Assembly (NCBI GenBank): GCA_019137255.1
Contig: WPDH01000228.1
Location: 1 to 64,000 of the forward strand
DNA from: Corinectria fuckeliana
Taxonomy: Eukaryota > Ascomycota > Sordariomycetes > Hypocreales > Nectriaceae
Direction of reading: 5' to 3'
DNA: 64,000 nt
A program made the translations under genes and the position numbers. Positions 24,541-36,600 of this stretch are shown piece by piece. Under the pieces are notes generated by a model. That model was given only the letters and a program-made list of their open reading frames with translations, made no database searches and had not been told where the DNA came from. Within the stretch, counting starts at the first letter, position 1; each line of letters starts with the position of its first letter.

Positions 24541-27372
24541 GATGGGCAGCGGTGGCCGTTGACAGTCGGCTCTCGAGATGGTGATGGTCCCAGGCGAGGG
24601 ATTAGGTAGGCCGGGAAAAGAAGCCCCAGAGAAGGTGGAGGGCACAGCGACCAGGTCGTTGTTTTGGAAGTTGCTCAGCACCTAGAAAACGCCCTGCATC
24701 GTGTTCAGGGCAGCCCTGTCCCCTGTCACCAAGACTGGCGGCGCTATGGAGACGGGTGTGAACTGCTGAACAGCGAGCACGAGTCTGTCGGTCGGACCAA
24801 GCTGTACCAGTCAAACCGAGACTGAGGGAGACAAAAGAGAGAAAGCGTGTCTATTTGTCTCCAGCCAGACCAAAATCCGGTTGTGGGAGTTGAATATGGA
24901 GAAGGGAGAAGAGAGGAGTCGATAGGTAGCCCAGGTAGCTAGCCGGGTACCTTGGTAGTGTGCCCGTGCTGTGGACCTCCTACTGTAGGGGCCTTGAACG
25001 GCGGCGCCCGGCCGCCAGAAGCCTGCCCGGTACCTACCCCATAGCAACTAAATAAGCTAGACGCCGCTCACCAATTCTCTCTCTACGTCTTGTCAAGAGA
25101 TAAGCATTAGGCCAGGATGTGAGAAACAGCTCATGACCAAAAGGCTTGGTATTGCAGTCTAGCGGATCTAATCGGACAGTATTAGTTGAATAACTTGACT
25201 GTGGCTTGGGAAATTGTACCACTGTAAAGACTCTGGCTTGTGACCACATGGCTAAGACCAGGGAACAATATATGGACCACGGGTATTCGTGTTCAGAGAA
25301 CCTGCATGCCAATACTTTCCTATTTGAGAACAAACGCCGCCATCATTCTGGCTATCACCTTCTCTGTTGTATCCCGCTTCATGCAATGCATCCCGGGTCG
25401 CCTATTGTATCACGAAGGACAGATGAGCGAGTGGCTGACGAGGAGGTGTTGGGCTGGACGCCCTGCATGAGGCGGCCCCCCGCCATTATCTCAGTGGCTC
25501 CCCAGCGACAACCCGAGCTTCTAAATTGGGTCAGTTGCTCCGGACATGGCATCCAGATGCGCACATGGGTCCCGTCCTTATCCGAACATGTCAGCACTGC
25601 GTTGGGATAACGGAAGGTAAAATAGTCTCAGATGGCCCGCAACTGAAGCGCTGGCTGGGCTGCGCCAGAATGCCTTGGCGGCTTGATTTAAAGTGGGCGG
25701 GAAGGTAACTAAAGAAGTATGCCACTGTGAATTGATACATAGGCTATAGGAATTCAGGTCAAAATACTACCTATTAGTTGCATTCAGAGTATAGTTTTTT
25801 ATGGCGTTACATGTCCTTCTTTCATCTGCAACTTGACATCTTCATCATGAGCGCAATAGTCTCCCTATGCCAACTCAACGTGACTCACGTTACTATTCTT
25901 TCTCCCGCCCAGGCGGCCTTTATTGAGATTGTCCACGTTGGATTGAACACGAATATCGGGTTTGGTTAGTCCCTTGAAGCTACTGGGCACGCTTGCACCC
26001 TCACCTTAGACCAGGCTTCTGGCCGTCTGGGAAAATGCTTGTTGCCTCTACGCTTTCGCTCTATTACTACACAGCCTTTTATTTTGACACTTACAGTCAG
26101 TGCCTTCCAGGCTTTAATTGACATTATCTCGCTTGACAGTCATGATTACCCCAGCTCTTAGTGCGCCAACCATACATTATATGAAAATTCTGTTTAAAAC
26201 TGCCCACTTTGCCGATTTGCTGGGACGAACAGCGCGATTGATCTACGTGTCAATCAACTTAACGTCATTTGAACATTCTCTATGACGTAGAATAGTCATT
26301 TTCAATATTTTGCATTCTATATTCTCAAGTTACCACTTCTCACGTGTGGCCCCGGGTTGCTAGGCTTGGTCGTTAAAGTCGTTCTCTATGAAATCTTGAC
26401 TGCGAAAATCATCGTTGGTACAACTTATCCAAAGTCAGGGGCGCTGGATGGCTAGGATAGAGTTCCAGGACCTCAAATTTGTATGTACCATCTGCACAAT
26501 CATCTCAGAGTTCAGTGCTCTACTCTCGAATCAGCATCAAGAAGTACCCGTGTAAGTAGCCTTGTAAGTACTTTTCTCACTGAAGAAACAAGGACTGTTC
26601 ATGATGACCGAGGTATAGGTAGCTTGTTCCGTGTGATCACTTCCACCATGAGATCCCAAATACCAATCTGCTTCAAAAAGGAAAAAAGGCGAGGACGTAG
26701 TGTAGTGCGTGCCACTTTGAATCCTCAGGCACCACGCAGCGTGAGGAAGCTTTCAGGTGGGCCATAATTGTTGGACACGTGATCGATCGTAAGTGGGTCT
26801 AACGGGCCGAATTTCGGGTGATTTGATCACAGAAAAATAGATGATGATAATGAAGCCTAGCAATGTGATTCAATTGATGTGATCATCGCTAGAATTGGTG
26901 TTGTTGTCACCGTGTGGTCGTGTTCCTCTTCCGGCCCCTTGTCTTTGAGGGAATTCCCGTCTTCCGGATCATCCGGGCTTCCGTGGCCTTAGTCATCCCC
27001 TTCAGCCGGGTCCCCTGTCTGACAATAATCTTAGTCACATGATAGGCCCCGCAGCCCGCTCGCCGGACTGGGTCCACGAAAACCCGGCGGCTCTTTTCCT
27101 TCTCCCAATCACTTTCGTTTTCTCTTCTCCTCTGCATTCCTCCCTCCTTCTTCATTTGCAAAGCTTGTTCTCCTCCCTCAACAAGCTTCCCACGAGCTCG
27201 AGCTCTCTCTCACTAGAGACCAGCTCTCTTGTCTACCTCCCAAATGCGCTGAATCAGCCTTTTCCAGCCTGCTTTCCCGGCTACGGCTCCTCTCTTCCCC
27301 TCACACCTCCTCTTCACACCTTCTCTGACAGCTTAGTTGCTTGTGTCAGAACCCTTGCAAGAGCTGGAAATC
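24541..27372. other. Long divergent intergenic region between URK1 and GID8
   Basis: About 2.8 kb. Several frames of 60-134 codons are open but none shows a domain, splice pattern or composition that I trust. From about 27,040 to 27,372 the sequence is CT-rich on the plus strand and likely forms the GID8 promoter and leader. Confidence 0.45.
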
Positions 27373-28611
27373 ATGGTACGTCTCCCTCAACAGCCGCCTC
27401 CTCCCGCTAGTAGCTCTTCTACCCACTCAGACGCTAACTGCCTTCCTACCCAGACATCCTCCTCTTCTACTGCAACGCCCGCCAAACATGCCTTTGACAG
27501 GCGTGTCGAGGACGTCAAGTCGCCTAAAAGGTAAGCTATATGCTGTCTCCACTTGCTGGACTTTCTATTTGCCTCCGCTCCATCACCTGTGACCTGATGA
27601 ACGTTATCAATGGGAATCTCTCCTAGCATATAATGCGGAAAACACGATATTATCTTCTTCTTTTCTGAATCACCCCCAACTTTGCTCCTTCGCTGCTGCT
27701 CCGTAATCTTGCCGTTGCAGTTGCTAACAAACCTCACAGTGATATCAACGCCCTCATTCTGGACTACCTAACCATGGAAGGCTACCCCAATGCTGCTGCA
27801 AACTTCTCCAAGGAAGCAAACCTGCAACCACACCAGGATACCGGCTCCATCCAGGCCAGACAGGATATCCAAAACTCCATCCATGGTGGAAACATCCAGA
27901 CGGCGATCGAGACCTTGAATGATCTAGACCCCGAGGTACGCTCCCCTTTTTCCATTTCAACAACCCGACCATTCTACATGATTAGAACACGAGTTTTACA
28001 TGCACCACTCTTAGTGCCTTCGGGCCTTTGATGAGAAACAACCACTTTTTTTATGATTACCTTGCCATATCTACACTTTACTTAAATGCACTGTTTTGTC
28101 AATCTAAGAGATCTAACAAGTTGCATAGATTCTGGACGAAGACAAGGCGCTACACTTTGCATTGCTGCGGCTTCAGCTCGTCGAACTTATTCGCTCTTGC
28201 AACGCCACCAATGGGGACATTGCTCCGGCCCTGAAATTCGCTACGGAACAACTTGGACCAAGGGCCCCCACAAATCCTAAGTTCTTGGAGGACCTGGAGA
28301 GGACTATGGCTTTGCTTCTCTTCCCTTCAGATTCCCTTGAGCCTCGCCTTGCTGCATTGCTACATCCAGACCTGCGTCGGGAAGTGGCAGACAAAGTCAA
28401 CAGAGCTATCCTGGAAAAGCAATCCCTGAGACGGGATGCTGCCATCCGCCAGCTCGTAAAAATGCGAGTTTGGGCCGAGAACACGGCTCGGGATAAGGGC
28501 AAAAGTCTTCCAGATCGTTTGGACATTGGCCTCAATGGAGAAGAGGGTGACAACTCAAGCAGGCGATCCATGCATGGGGAGAACGGCCACGAAGCTATGA
28601 TTACGACTTGA
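27373..28611 (+). CDS. GID8: GID/CTLH E3 ligase subunit GID8 (LisH-CTLH-CRA)
   Basis: Scaffold subunit of the GID (CTLH) ubiquitin ligase that degrades gluconeogenic enzymes when glucose returns. Exons 27373-27375, 27454-27530, 27740-27935 and 28129-28611 fit in phase, giving 252 residues: M, then TSSSSTATPAKHAFDRRVEDVKSPKS, as in orthologs. The LisH motif is DINALILDYLTMEGYPNAA (about residues 28-46). The CTLH domain follows from SIQARQDIQNSIHGGNIQTA, and the CRA part from ILDEDKALHFALLRLQLVEL onward. The first exon holds only the ATG. The 78-nt intron after it is stop-free and a multiple of three, so its retention would add 26 residues without a frameshift. Downstream neighbour NDUFS4 is convergent. 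Confidence 0.92.
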
Positions 28612-29011
28612 TATCTTGCCGCATATCGATATGAGAGACGGGTGTTCATGAATTGTTAACGTTGGCGACGAGGTTTTTGTTTCAAACTCATGTTAGGCGT
28701 TGGGGATTGTCCTTCAAGGCAGGATATATGGAGATAAGTCATCTCCATGGCGTAAACGAAGGTTTGCTAGATACACAAACAAGTCCACGTTCCTCTTTTT
28801 GCGCATAGGATCACACTGCGCGTTTGGAATTTGGGCCTTGATCGAATCTACAGAATTGCCCAAAGTTGATGCGTTCGTAAGTGAGGATTTCTAATGTTAC
28901 GTGTTCGTCTAACGAGGACGTGGTGGAAAGCTTTAAGGCCATTGAAATTGGTACCACTGGGTAATGAAAGGAGTCTATTTACAGCATGATGCCACGTAAC
29001 GATACATCCAT
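28612..29011. other. Convergent 3' region between GID8 and NDUFS4
   Basis: 400 bp between stop codons; nothing beyond expected 3' untranslated sequence is visible. Confidence 0.5.
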
Positions 29012-29741
29012 CTATTTCGTCCTGATGTGCTTGAGCTTCTTGGGGGACCAGAGAAAGTTGTTGGCGTAAGCCTTGGGACTGATCTTCCTGGACTTGGGCT
29101 CCTGTACGAAGTACTCATAGCCCTGCTTCTCAGCGAAGTGGATGGCGTCCTCTCTGCTCTTGAAGTTGATGTGAGTGCCCTGCATGAAATCAGCCGACGA
29201 TTGCCAGCCCATCAACGGGTTTTCCCATCGATGACCCTTAGGGAGAATGTCCCAGTCCATGCGCCAACGCTGGCCGCGCCACTCGCCGGATTGAGTCGCG
29301 GGCTTGGTCTCCTGGTAGATGCTGTGTGTTCCTGTCAATGCCTGGGCAACTAGAGCGAGAATCGTTACGACAAGGGTGAGGCTCAAACTAACCGGACTGT
29401 TCGGGCCTGCAGTTCGATGGGAGCGCCCGAGATGGTGGCGGCAGGCAGGATCTCCTCGCTACCGACCTGAACCGTCTTGGGGACCGGGGTAAAAGTACTG
29501 GACAGCGGTTAGCATATCATTGTACGGTTCTTCAACGGGGCGTTGGGATCGTTCACGAGGTCGCCTTGTCGGAATGGATAGTGTAGTCGGGCTGGTTGTT
29601 GGTGCTGGGAGAAACCGGGACGGTGCCGCGGGTAGTGGTAACGGAGCTCTCGAAGCGGCGAGGAGTGACGGAGACGGCGACGCGGGGAGAGGCAGCGCTT
29701 CGGAGAAGGCGAGCCGCGCTCTGGGATCGGAGAGAGGCCAT
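29012..29741 (-). CDS. NDUFS4: Mitochondrial complex I accessory subunit NDUFS4 (18-21 kDa)
   Basis: Accessory subunit of the peripheral arm of NADH:ubiquinone oxidoreductase, important for assembly and stability near the N-module. Exons 29741-29557, 29497-29393 and 29321-29012 fit in phase, giving 199 residues. The N-terminus MASLRSQSAARLLRSAAS is rich in Arg, Ser and Ala without acidic residues, as expected for a mitochondrial presequence. The family signature follows in the C-terminal two thirds: RTVRIYQETKPATQSG, WRMDWDILPKGHRWENPLMGW, HINFKSREDAIHFAEKQGY and the C-terminal YANNFLWSPKKLKHIRTK. The gene is divergent from ATP synthase subunit f, with 316 bp between start codons. Confidence 0.94.
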
Positions 29742-30057
29742 GATGCAGCAATGGGCGCTCAATTGAACTGGCTGGTGGGCGTAGGCGTGATCGATTCTGT
29801 GCCTGACGACGGTGGGTTGCGGCGATTGTCGAAGTCGAGCAAGCTGGAACGGGGTGGTGCTGATTGGCTGGGACGGAACGACGTTTCGCCGACGACGCCG
29901 GACGAGTGCTTTTCGGCAAGGCAAGTTCCTCGCTACTAAACATCTCGACGAAAACCCACTCCATCAGCCCTGCAATTGAGCGTCACGAAGACCCTCGACG
30001 GACCAACGCGGCAATTGAGCAATTCTTCGAGCTTCTAGTTACCGACCACTCGCCATC
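29742..30057. promoter_or_regulatory. Bidirectional promoter for NDUFS4 and ATP17
   Basis: The two start codons are 316 bp apart and point away from each other. Both genes encode nuclear subunits of oxidative phosphorylation complexes, so shared regulation is plausible. No defined factor site could be named from the sequence. Confidence 0.55.
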
Positions 30058-30748
30058 ATGAGCTTCGTCACCCGCCGAGCGCTCTCGACGCTCATCCCCC
30101 CCAAGGTGAGAGAAGGAGTCCTCGGTTATGGGCCGCAATGAGCCCCAGTCCTCCGATTGCTTCCGTTGCTAACGTCGGACATCAAAATAGGTCGCCTCTC
30201 CCAAGGTATGCACCCCGCGACGAACTGCGATTCTACCTTGAAGTCCCCGAACGAGGATTCACTCGATACGAGAGCTCTATACCATCCAGCGCCGGAGCGA
30301 CGATGAATTGGCACCGAGCTACGCCGTTGCTAGGATTGAACATTGGAGGCTGACTAGATCGATCAACACAGGCCATTGGCGGCGCTCCTGATGCTATCCG
30401 TATGCAGCGCGTTGTCAGCTTCTACGAGAAACTCCCCCGAGGTGCCGCTCCCGAGCTCAAGGCCAAGGGCATCCTCGGCAAGTACCAGGAGAAGCACTTT
30501 GGAAAGAACCCCTCAGCGAAACGTATGGACTCCCCTCGACCTTTCCGATTTCGGGCCATATTCATACTGACTCGGTGCAGCCATCATTCACGCCATTGTC
30601 GTCCTCATCGCCATCGGTTACGCTCAGAACTACTACTTCCACCTCCGTATGTATCTCCGACTCCCGTCGGCGACTAGCAGCGGGGAGCTTTCGACATGGC
30701 AACAGCTAACCTGGATCGCTAGGCCACCACAAGAATAACGCCCACTAA
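30058..30748 (+). CDS. ATP17: F1Fo-ATP synthase subunit f, mitochondrial (ATP17)
   Basis: Small membrane subunit of the Fo stalk base of mitochondrial ATP synthase. Five exons fit in phase: 30058-30105, 30191-30205, 30372-30522, 30581-30646 and 30723-30748, giving 101 residues. The protein reads MSFVTRRALSTLIPPK, VASPK, AIGGAPDAIRMQRVVSFYEK..., then one membrane segment (IIHAIVVLIAIGYAQNYYF), and ends HLRHHKNNAH. This matches the fungal subunit f family along its whole length. Exon 2 is a 15-nt microexon encoding VASPK and the last exon codes only seven whole residues. Both are easily missed by automatic prediction. The product is shorter than most single-frame searches would report. Confidence 0.92.
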
Positions 30749-31530
30749 ACGCGCTTATGGATGGCTAGTCAGATGATTGTCTGAGAGGGGGCGAATGGCT
30801 GTGTACATATTCTCCCGAAACGTGTTAACGTGTGGTAGAACACGCCTTGGCTCCCTATGTATCTTTAACACGCAAGCGATGCGGCATATCTCCCACATGC
30901 CAATAGGCTTCTTCTGTGACCATGCTTGATATAGACTGTGATGTCGAGCCTTCGCTAAAATGACGGCGTGTTGTTTGCATTAGCGTGAGTCTACTTGAAG
31001 GTTGATTCGGTGAGCTGACTGATAGATAAAATAATCCGGTCGCTCTAGAAATGTGTAATGCAAATTGGGATGACACTATATATCTCCCCAATCATGTAGA
31101 ATATGGAGTTGTCTGCTCCTTCAACGAGGAGTCATGGCTCCGCATAATTTACACAGTGGGTTTGAGTTAGATCTGAGTTGTGAGCAGGGAGTAGGACTTC
31201 TCCTATTCAGGAAGAGGCATATTTCTTGAACTCAATTCCCACTCGGTGACAATGCTAGTGTGTAGAAGAATGACGGATTAACATTGTGATAGAGTCGAGC
31301 AAGCACAGTACTAGTAGGTAGTTGGTGAGTGGCTTTCTACTAAGTATACTCTTATTGGATGCACGTGTTTCGGACTTCGGACTCCTTTCGCAGTAGAGGC
31401 CTGCGATACTTCATTGTTGCTGGTGAAATGCATTAAAGCCGCCGTTTGGTAAAACTACTATAATATATCCAGAATCTATCATCGCTTGTTTCGTCCCTGA
31501 GAATTCGAGTTTCTTTTCATCTCTCCTTTT
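30749..31530. other. Convergent 3' region between ATP17 and RKI1
   Basis: 782 bp, AT-richer and stop-rich in all frames. No gene supported. Confidence 0.5.
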
Positions 31531-32479
31531 CTAAGCAGCGTTCTGCACTTGCACCTCTCCGTTGGCCAGACCAAAGTAGGCAGCCACAGGCTTCTGCGCC
31601 TGCAATTGCTTCCCAAGCTTGATGGCCTCGTCACCGTTGAAGCCGTGGAACAGGCCAATTTCAACAATTCCAGGCAGTTTCAGGAGCTCGTCGGCAAGCG
31701 TCTTTACCTGCCACTTGCCGTCCTTACCGCGGCCTTCGGCCTCGACAGTTATGTCCTTGGGCAGCAGCAGCGGCTGGAAGGGGGCATCGATGATCCACAT
31801 GCCGTTGTCGGTGACGCACTCGCCGGCCTTGCTGGGGAGTCCGGAGCGGACTATCGGGGACAGGGAGCCCATCTCGCGGAGGCGGAGGAGTACGTCAGGG
31901 GCTGCGAGGGGGAGGACCTCAATGGGGATGGTCTTCCAGGTGGTGCATAGGCGGGGAGACTGTTTGCGGTAATCTTTTCGCGTGTGAGGCGTCTTATATC
32001 AGTAGTGTCTCTTCGCAGGAAGTGGGAATCATGACGAGCCCCTAATTAGACTTAAAGGACAAGTGTTCGGACTCACCAGCAACGGCGATGAACTTCTTGG
32101 CGGCAATGGCAACGAGCTTCTCCTGGAACAAACAGGCACCACCGCCCTTGATGAGGTTCAAATCCTCGTCGACCTCGTCGGCGCCATCGAAAGCGACATC
32201 GAGAGCCACGGGCTTGCCGTCGACAACCGGACGCTCGTCAAGGTTAGCGAGCGTGAGGCCCCCGTTGCGAATGAGGCCCTTAGACTGGCTTCCGGTGGGA
32301 ATAAAGACCATGCCGCCATAGAACTCGGGACCCTTGCTGAGAATGGCCTCGACAACGTAGACGACGGTACTGCCGGAACCGATCCCGATGTACTTGTACT
32401 CGGGGCGCAGGTGGTCGTTGACGGCCTGGTAGGCGGCTGACTTCTTGGCCGACTCAACTAAAGATGCAGCAGACGCCAT
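31531..32479 (-). CDS. RKI1: Ribose-5-phosphate isomerase A
   Basis: Interconverts ribose-5-phosphate and ribulose-5-phosphate in the non-oxidative pentose phosphate pathway; cytosolic. Exons 32479-32077 and 31973-31531 join in phase (G/AT making Asp in VAGDYRKQS), giving 281 residues. RpiA landmarks are GIGSGSTVVYVVEAI near residue 32, FIPTGSQSKGLI, DGADEVDEDLNLIKGGGAC with the catalytic Asp and Gly-rich loop, EKLVAIAAKKFIAVAGDYRK, and the C-terminal DNGMWIIDAPF with GIVEIGLFHGF. The start at MASAASLVESAKKSA is the conventional one. The frame is open for 110 more codons upstream (to 32809) with a basic Arg-rich stretch, probably leader. Confidence 0.95.
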
Positions 32480-33603
32480 TGTTCTGACTGTGTGACTTGA
32501 ATCAGTTCCAAGACGAGGGAGTATTTGAAGCACCCCACGTTGGTAATAAGTCTGGTGATGAGGGGTGGTGGGGAGACCACGGCGAATGCCAGTAGTGTAG
32601 GGTAGTCGACGCTGGATCGGCCTAGTGACGATATGGAAGAAGGCGGAAGCTGGACGCGGAGACTTCACCGGGCAGCACAGAGCTGCTGTGCTTCTGTTGA
32701 AAACGGAACAGGGAGAGTTGCAACTGGGCGCGAGCGCGAGGACCAAGGACTTTTTTGGAAGCATTTTTCCCCCTTCAATTATCATGTGCATAGTGCAACT
32801 CTCCATCATTCACAGCGACCTGGGCTGACGGCGCTGCTCGACTAGTGGAATCACGCCCCTGCTCGGGTGGACCTTCAGGGAAGACACCACTACTGAGACG
32901 CACTAGACCGCCCTACTCGGGTGTGTTTGGGACAATCAGCCACGGTCCGCCTCGTAACTTGCGACGCCAGGTCAGGTACCTAAGGTCCCTGCAGTGTGCC
33001 GACTCGGCACAGTCATTCGGCCAGCTGCAGGCGAGAAATGGGAGGTACCGGGCTGCATCCTTGCCCAACCACGCTGGATGGCCGCCCCCCGTTCTGCCCG
33101 CTAGGCCTAAATCAGGCGATTGTCTCTGTCGAGTCGTCGGCTTTGGGGCCTTGGGCTCTGCTGGGGCGGGCCTGGGCCTTCCGCATCACCACCAAGGCCT
33201 GTCAGCCGCAGTTACTCCGGTACCTCGAAACCACCTTACCCTTACCTTCACTTCAACGCCCGTCGTTCCTTTTGCCTACGCAAACAAATCCACGGCTCCC
33301 GCCCCCCGACAATCGATCGGCCCTCCCATCCAGATCATCTCCCTCCTCCTTTCCGCTGCGAAACGGACTCCGAACTACGCGAGCCTCTCACTCTCTGTCT
33401 CTCCCATCCTCTCCCGCCCTTCTCTTGGACCAGCGAACTCTCCCCGCCCCGCGGCGCAAAACGATTCCATCTACACCCCGGATCGCCTTTCAAGCTTCTT
33501 AGCGCAAGGCCACCGACGACTCTCACGCGACCAAGCAGGTGAACAGTCTACGAGTGCTGTTTTCGCTCCGATCCCTAAACCAAACGGCGCAAATTCACGA
33601 CGT
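32480..33603. promoter_or_regulatory. Divergent promoter region between RKI1 and the RGG-ended protein gene
   Basis: About 1.1 kb. The part after 33,200 is CT-rich on the plus strand and probably is the leader of the following gene. The frame joined to that gene is open back to about 32,845, but its Pro/Ser-rich translation lacks conserved features. Confidence 0.45.
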
Positions 33604-36600
33604 ATGATGGCAACAGAGGCTGCCGTTGACAGAGCCGTCGATGCCCCTGCCTCCGAATCCCAGCTCGTGAGTTTGCATCTGCCTCTGCCTCCCTCAGCCC
33701 TGTGCTCCGCCTCACCTTCATCCCCACTGTCCTCCCTCGGTATACCCTAAGTGATTTGCTGCGGTTTCCGTGCTTTGCTTGGGCCTTTTGCCATGGCCTG
33801 CTGGGTTACTGTTTGCGGAGCTTAGCTTCCTTCCTAGGCTGAATGTTTGCCGACCATGCGACTGATTCGAGGTTTTACAGTCACCCACTACCCAGGATGT
33901 CGACCTTTACCGTTCGTCTGTAAATGCTACTCCTGGCATCGATGATATCGAGAACAAACACATCACAAGCGTCGACGATCAGGTTCATTCCACGGACGTT
34001 AGTACCAGTGGAGGTTCTGACACGGAAGCTTCGAAAGCGGATGGATCAAAGAGCAAAGATGGCGACAAGGGGCACGGCCGCACAGCCTCTTCGGTCAAGA
34101 AGCCGGCTACCTTCAAATCCGTCTCCGTCAATCGAACCTTCCTCGCGGCCAAGGCAAATGCTAGCAGCGCTTCTGCCACGACTACCGATAAACCGCTTGC
34201 CGGATCTAGCACACCTCCCACCGGCTCGGCTACTCTCTCGGTTTCTCGACCCCGACTGGTAGCCAAGACCGGCAGCAGTGTTCGCGATTCCTCTCCTCGA
34301 TTTTCGTCGACCGTGAATGGAGGAAAACCCGGCTCTGCACCTGATCCGAGCGCTGTTTGGAACAAAAACCGCCGTATGTTATGTATTTTGAGGTCATTGA
34401 ATGCCAGACTTGCTGACTAGGCTATTTAGCCCCCCCTGTCCAGGAGCCCAAGAAATTTACCGATGAGGAGCTGAAGAAGTACGGAATTCACATGGCTAGT
34501 CGCCTAGAAGAAGAAGAAGCTCCGGGCCAAAATAAATGGGCAGATATTGACGATGACGACGAGGACTGGGCCCCCGACGCCATCACCTGGGGCGATGGTA
34601 CCAAGACTACTCTACCGCATCCTGATGAGCATCCCGATCAGCCACCTGGCGCAGTTCCTGTCTATGTCCATGCTCACGGCATCGGTCATGCCCATCTCCA
34701 TGCTCAAGCCCATGCTCATGCTCAAGCTCGCGCCGCCCAAGCCCAAGCCCAAGCCCAAGCCCAGGCCCAGGCTCAGGCCCAAACTCGCGCCCATCCTCCG
34801 GCTCCGGCTTCCGACAATGGCTCCGTTACTTCCAAGGCAAAGCTCCTTGAGAAGCCTAGGTCACCAGCTCCGCAAGCTCCGTCGGCCACAGTTGGCTCTC
34901 CCCTCGCGAAATCGAGCGGCCTTGCTTCTGGTAAGGGGTTGATCCTTAAGAGCGGCTCGCAGGATAAGCCCACGCTTGTTGCCAAACCTCCCGCCCCGCC
35001 AACACCAATCAAATCCCCTTGGGCCGCTCTACCTCCTGTAGAGAAGGCATCGCCAGCTACCGAGGCAGCACAGCTCGCGCGCGCGTCGGTTTTGAAGGGC
35101 ATGACTCCTCCTCCTAAGGAGATTGCTGCCGACGACTTCAACCGATCTGGTTGGAGGGAAGGCTCCCTTGGCGGCAGAGAACTTTACAACTCCCACTCTG
35201 GACGCTATGAGCCTGTGCCTGATCGCCGCGGCTCTATGAGAATGGAACAACACCCAAGACATCCGTCGCTACTGCAGCGCCCGGCGCCATCCGATCACCC
35301 GGCTGAACCATCCAGCGCGTTCCAAACCAACAGGGGTACTCAAGAAGTGCCCTTTGGCAGACGGCGAGGTTCGTCCAACGTCAGCGGCGGAAGCGGATCA
35401 TTCATGCGAATGGGCAAGGGTAACGAAGGAACTATGCACCCCCCTGAACATCTGGGTCCCCGTCGGCCATCCTTTGCAGGCTCAACTGAGAGCCCAGTAT
35501 CTCCAGGCAACTTGGCCATCTCGGCCCACGGGCCTCCAAGGCAGGCGGGATGGATGCCTCGTGCATCGCCCCGTGCCGCATTTGCAACTCCTCACCAAGT
35601 TGGCCCCCCACCGGAGGCAGTTTCGGGCCATCCCCCACCAGTCTTGCCTGTAGTGGACGAAGTTGAGTATCAGAAGAAGCTGATGCGGGAACGAAATGAA
35701 CTTGCTAGGAAGAGGCGCCACGATGAGGAGGCCCGAGAGGAAGCCGAACGCCGCGAGCGCATCCAGAAGAAGCTGGAAGCATTAGGCCCCCCACCGGAGA
35801 AGAAGACCGAAAAGAAGGAGACAACGCCGAAGCAGGACTATTCTTCTCAGCCGACTCATATTCAACAGCGCGAAAGTAGTGTGCCCTCGGCCCAGGGCCC
35901 TGCTCAGTCGCCCCAAGATGGGAACAAAGTAGCCGCACCAGTTCAGGAGGAGGCGACCTCACCAGACACTAAGGCTAACTCTCCCGTCAACGCCACAACA
36001 CCAGCTCCCAGGCGTGTTTCCCATGGTCAAGAGCCTAAGCCGACCGGCCTTTGGGCTGCCGCCTCAGCATCAGCATCGGCCTCAGCGCCCAGACAGGAGC
36101 GGTTTTCCTCATGGTCTTCTGGGTCCCAGCCATCTTCTCGCAATGTCTGGGGATCTCCCAACAACGATCGAGGGCTCGGTAACGGAACCTTCTATACTGA
36201 CCTTGGACGCCTCCCTGTCGATAGCAGTGCCCCCACGCAAGGCAACAAGGGTCCGTCGCCAATTGCACCCCCAAACGTTTTGCGACAAACATCCTCTCAG
36301 GGCCGACCACAGCCTCCCGCACCGATTGGATCCAGGGCGCCGCGATATGGCGCTACTGGTACAGATCTTGCGAGTAAGTGGGTAGCCACGGTATCCGACA
36401 ACGACAAAAAGTTGAGCGCCGCAAGATTAGCCGAAAGAGCCGAGCGGGAACGTCAGCTCGCCGAACGAGGTTTGTCTATTGAGGATGCTCAACCCGCCAT
36501 CAAAGACACCTGGCGCCCAGTTCATGCTCCTGGTGATGGCACTCGCCGAGTCGTTGCCGTACCCGACGCCCAGCCACACCGTCCTGGTCCTTGGAGGGCG

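Noticed and set aside
24811..27161. Several 60-134 codon frames between URK1 and GID8
   Set aside because: No domains, signal peptides or splice structures; typical of intergenic random frames.
32845..33750. 301-codon frame ending in the first exon of the RGG-ended gene
   Set aside because: Its upstream 250 codons are Pro/Ser-rich without conserved features and probably are leader; only the end from 33604 is used.
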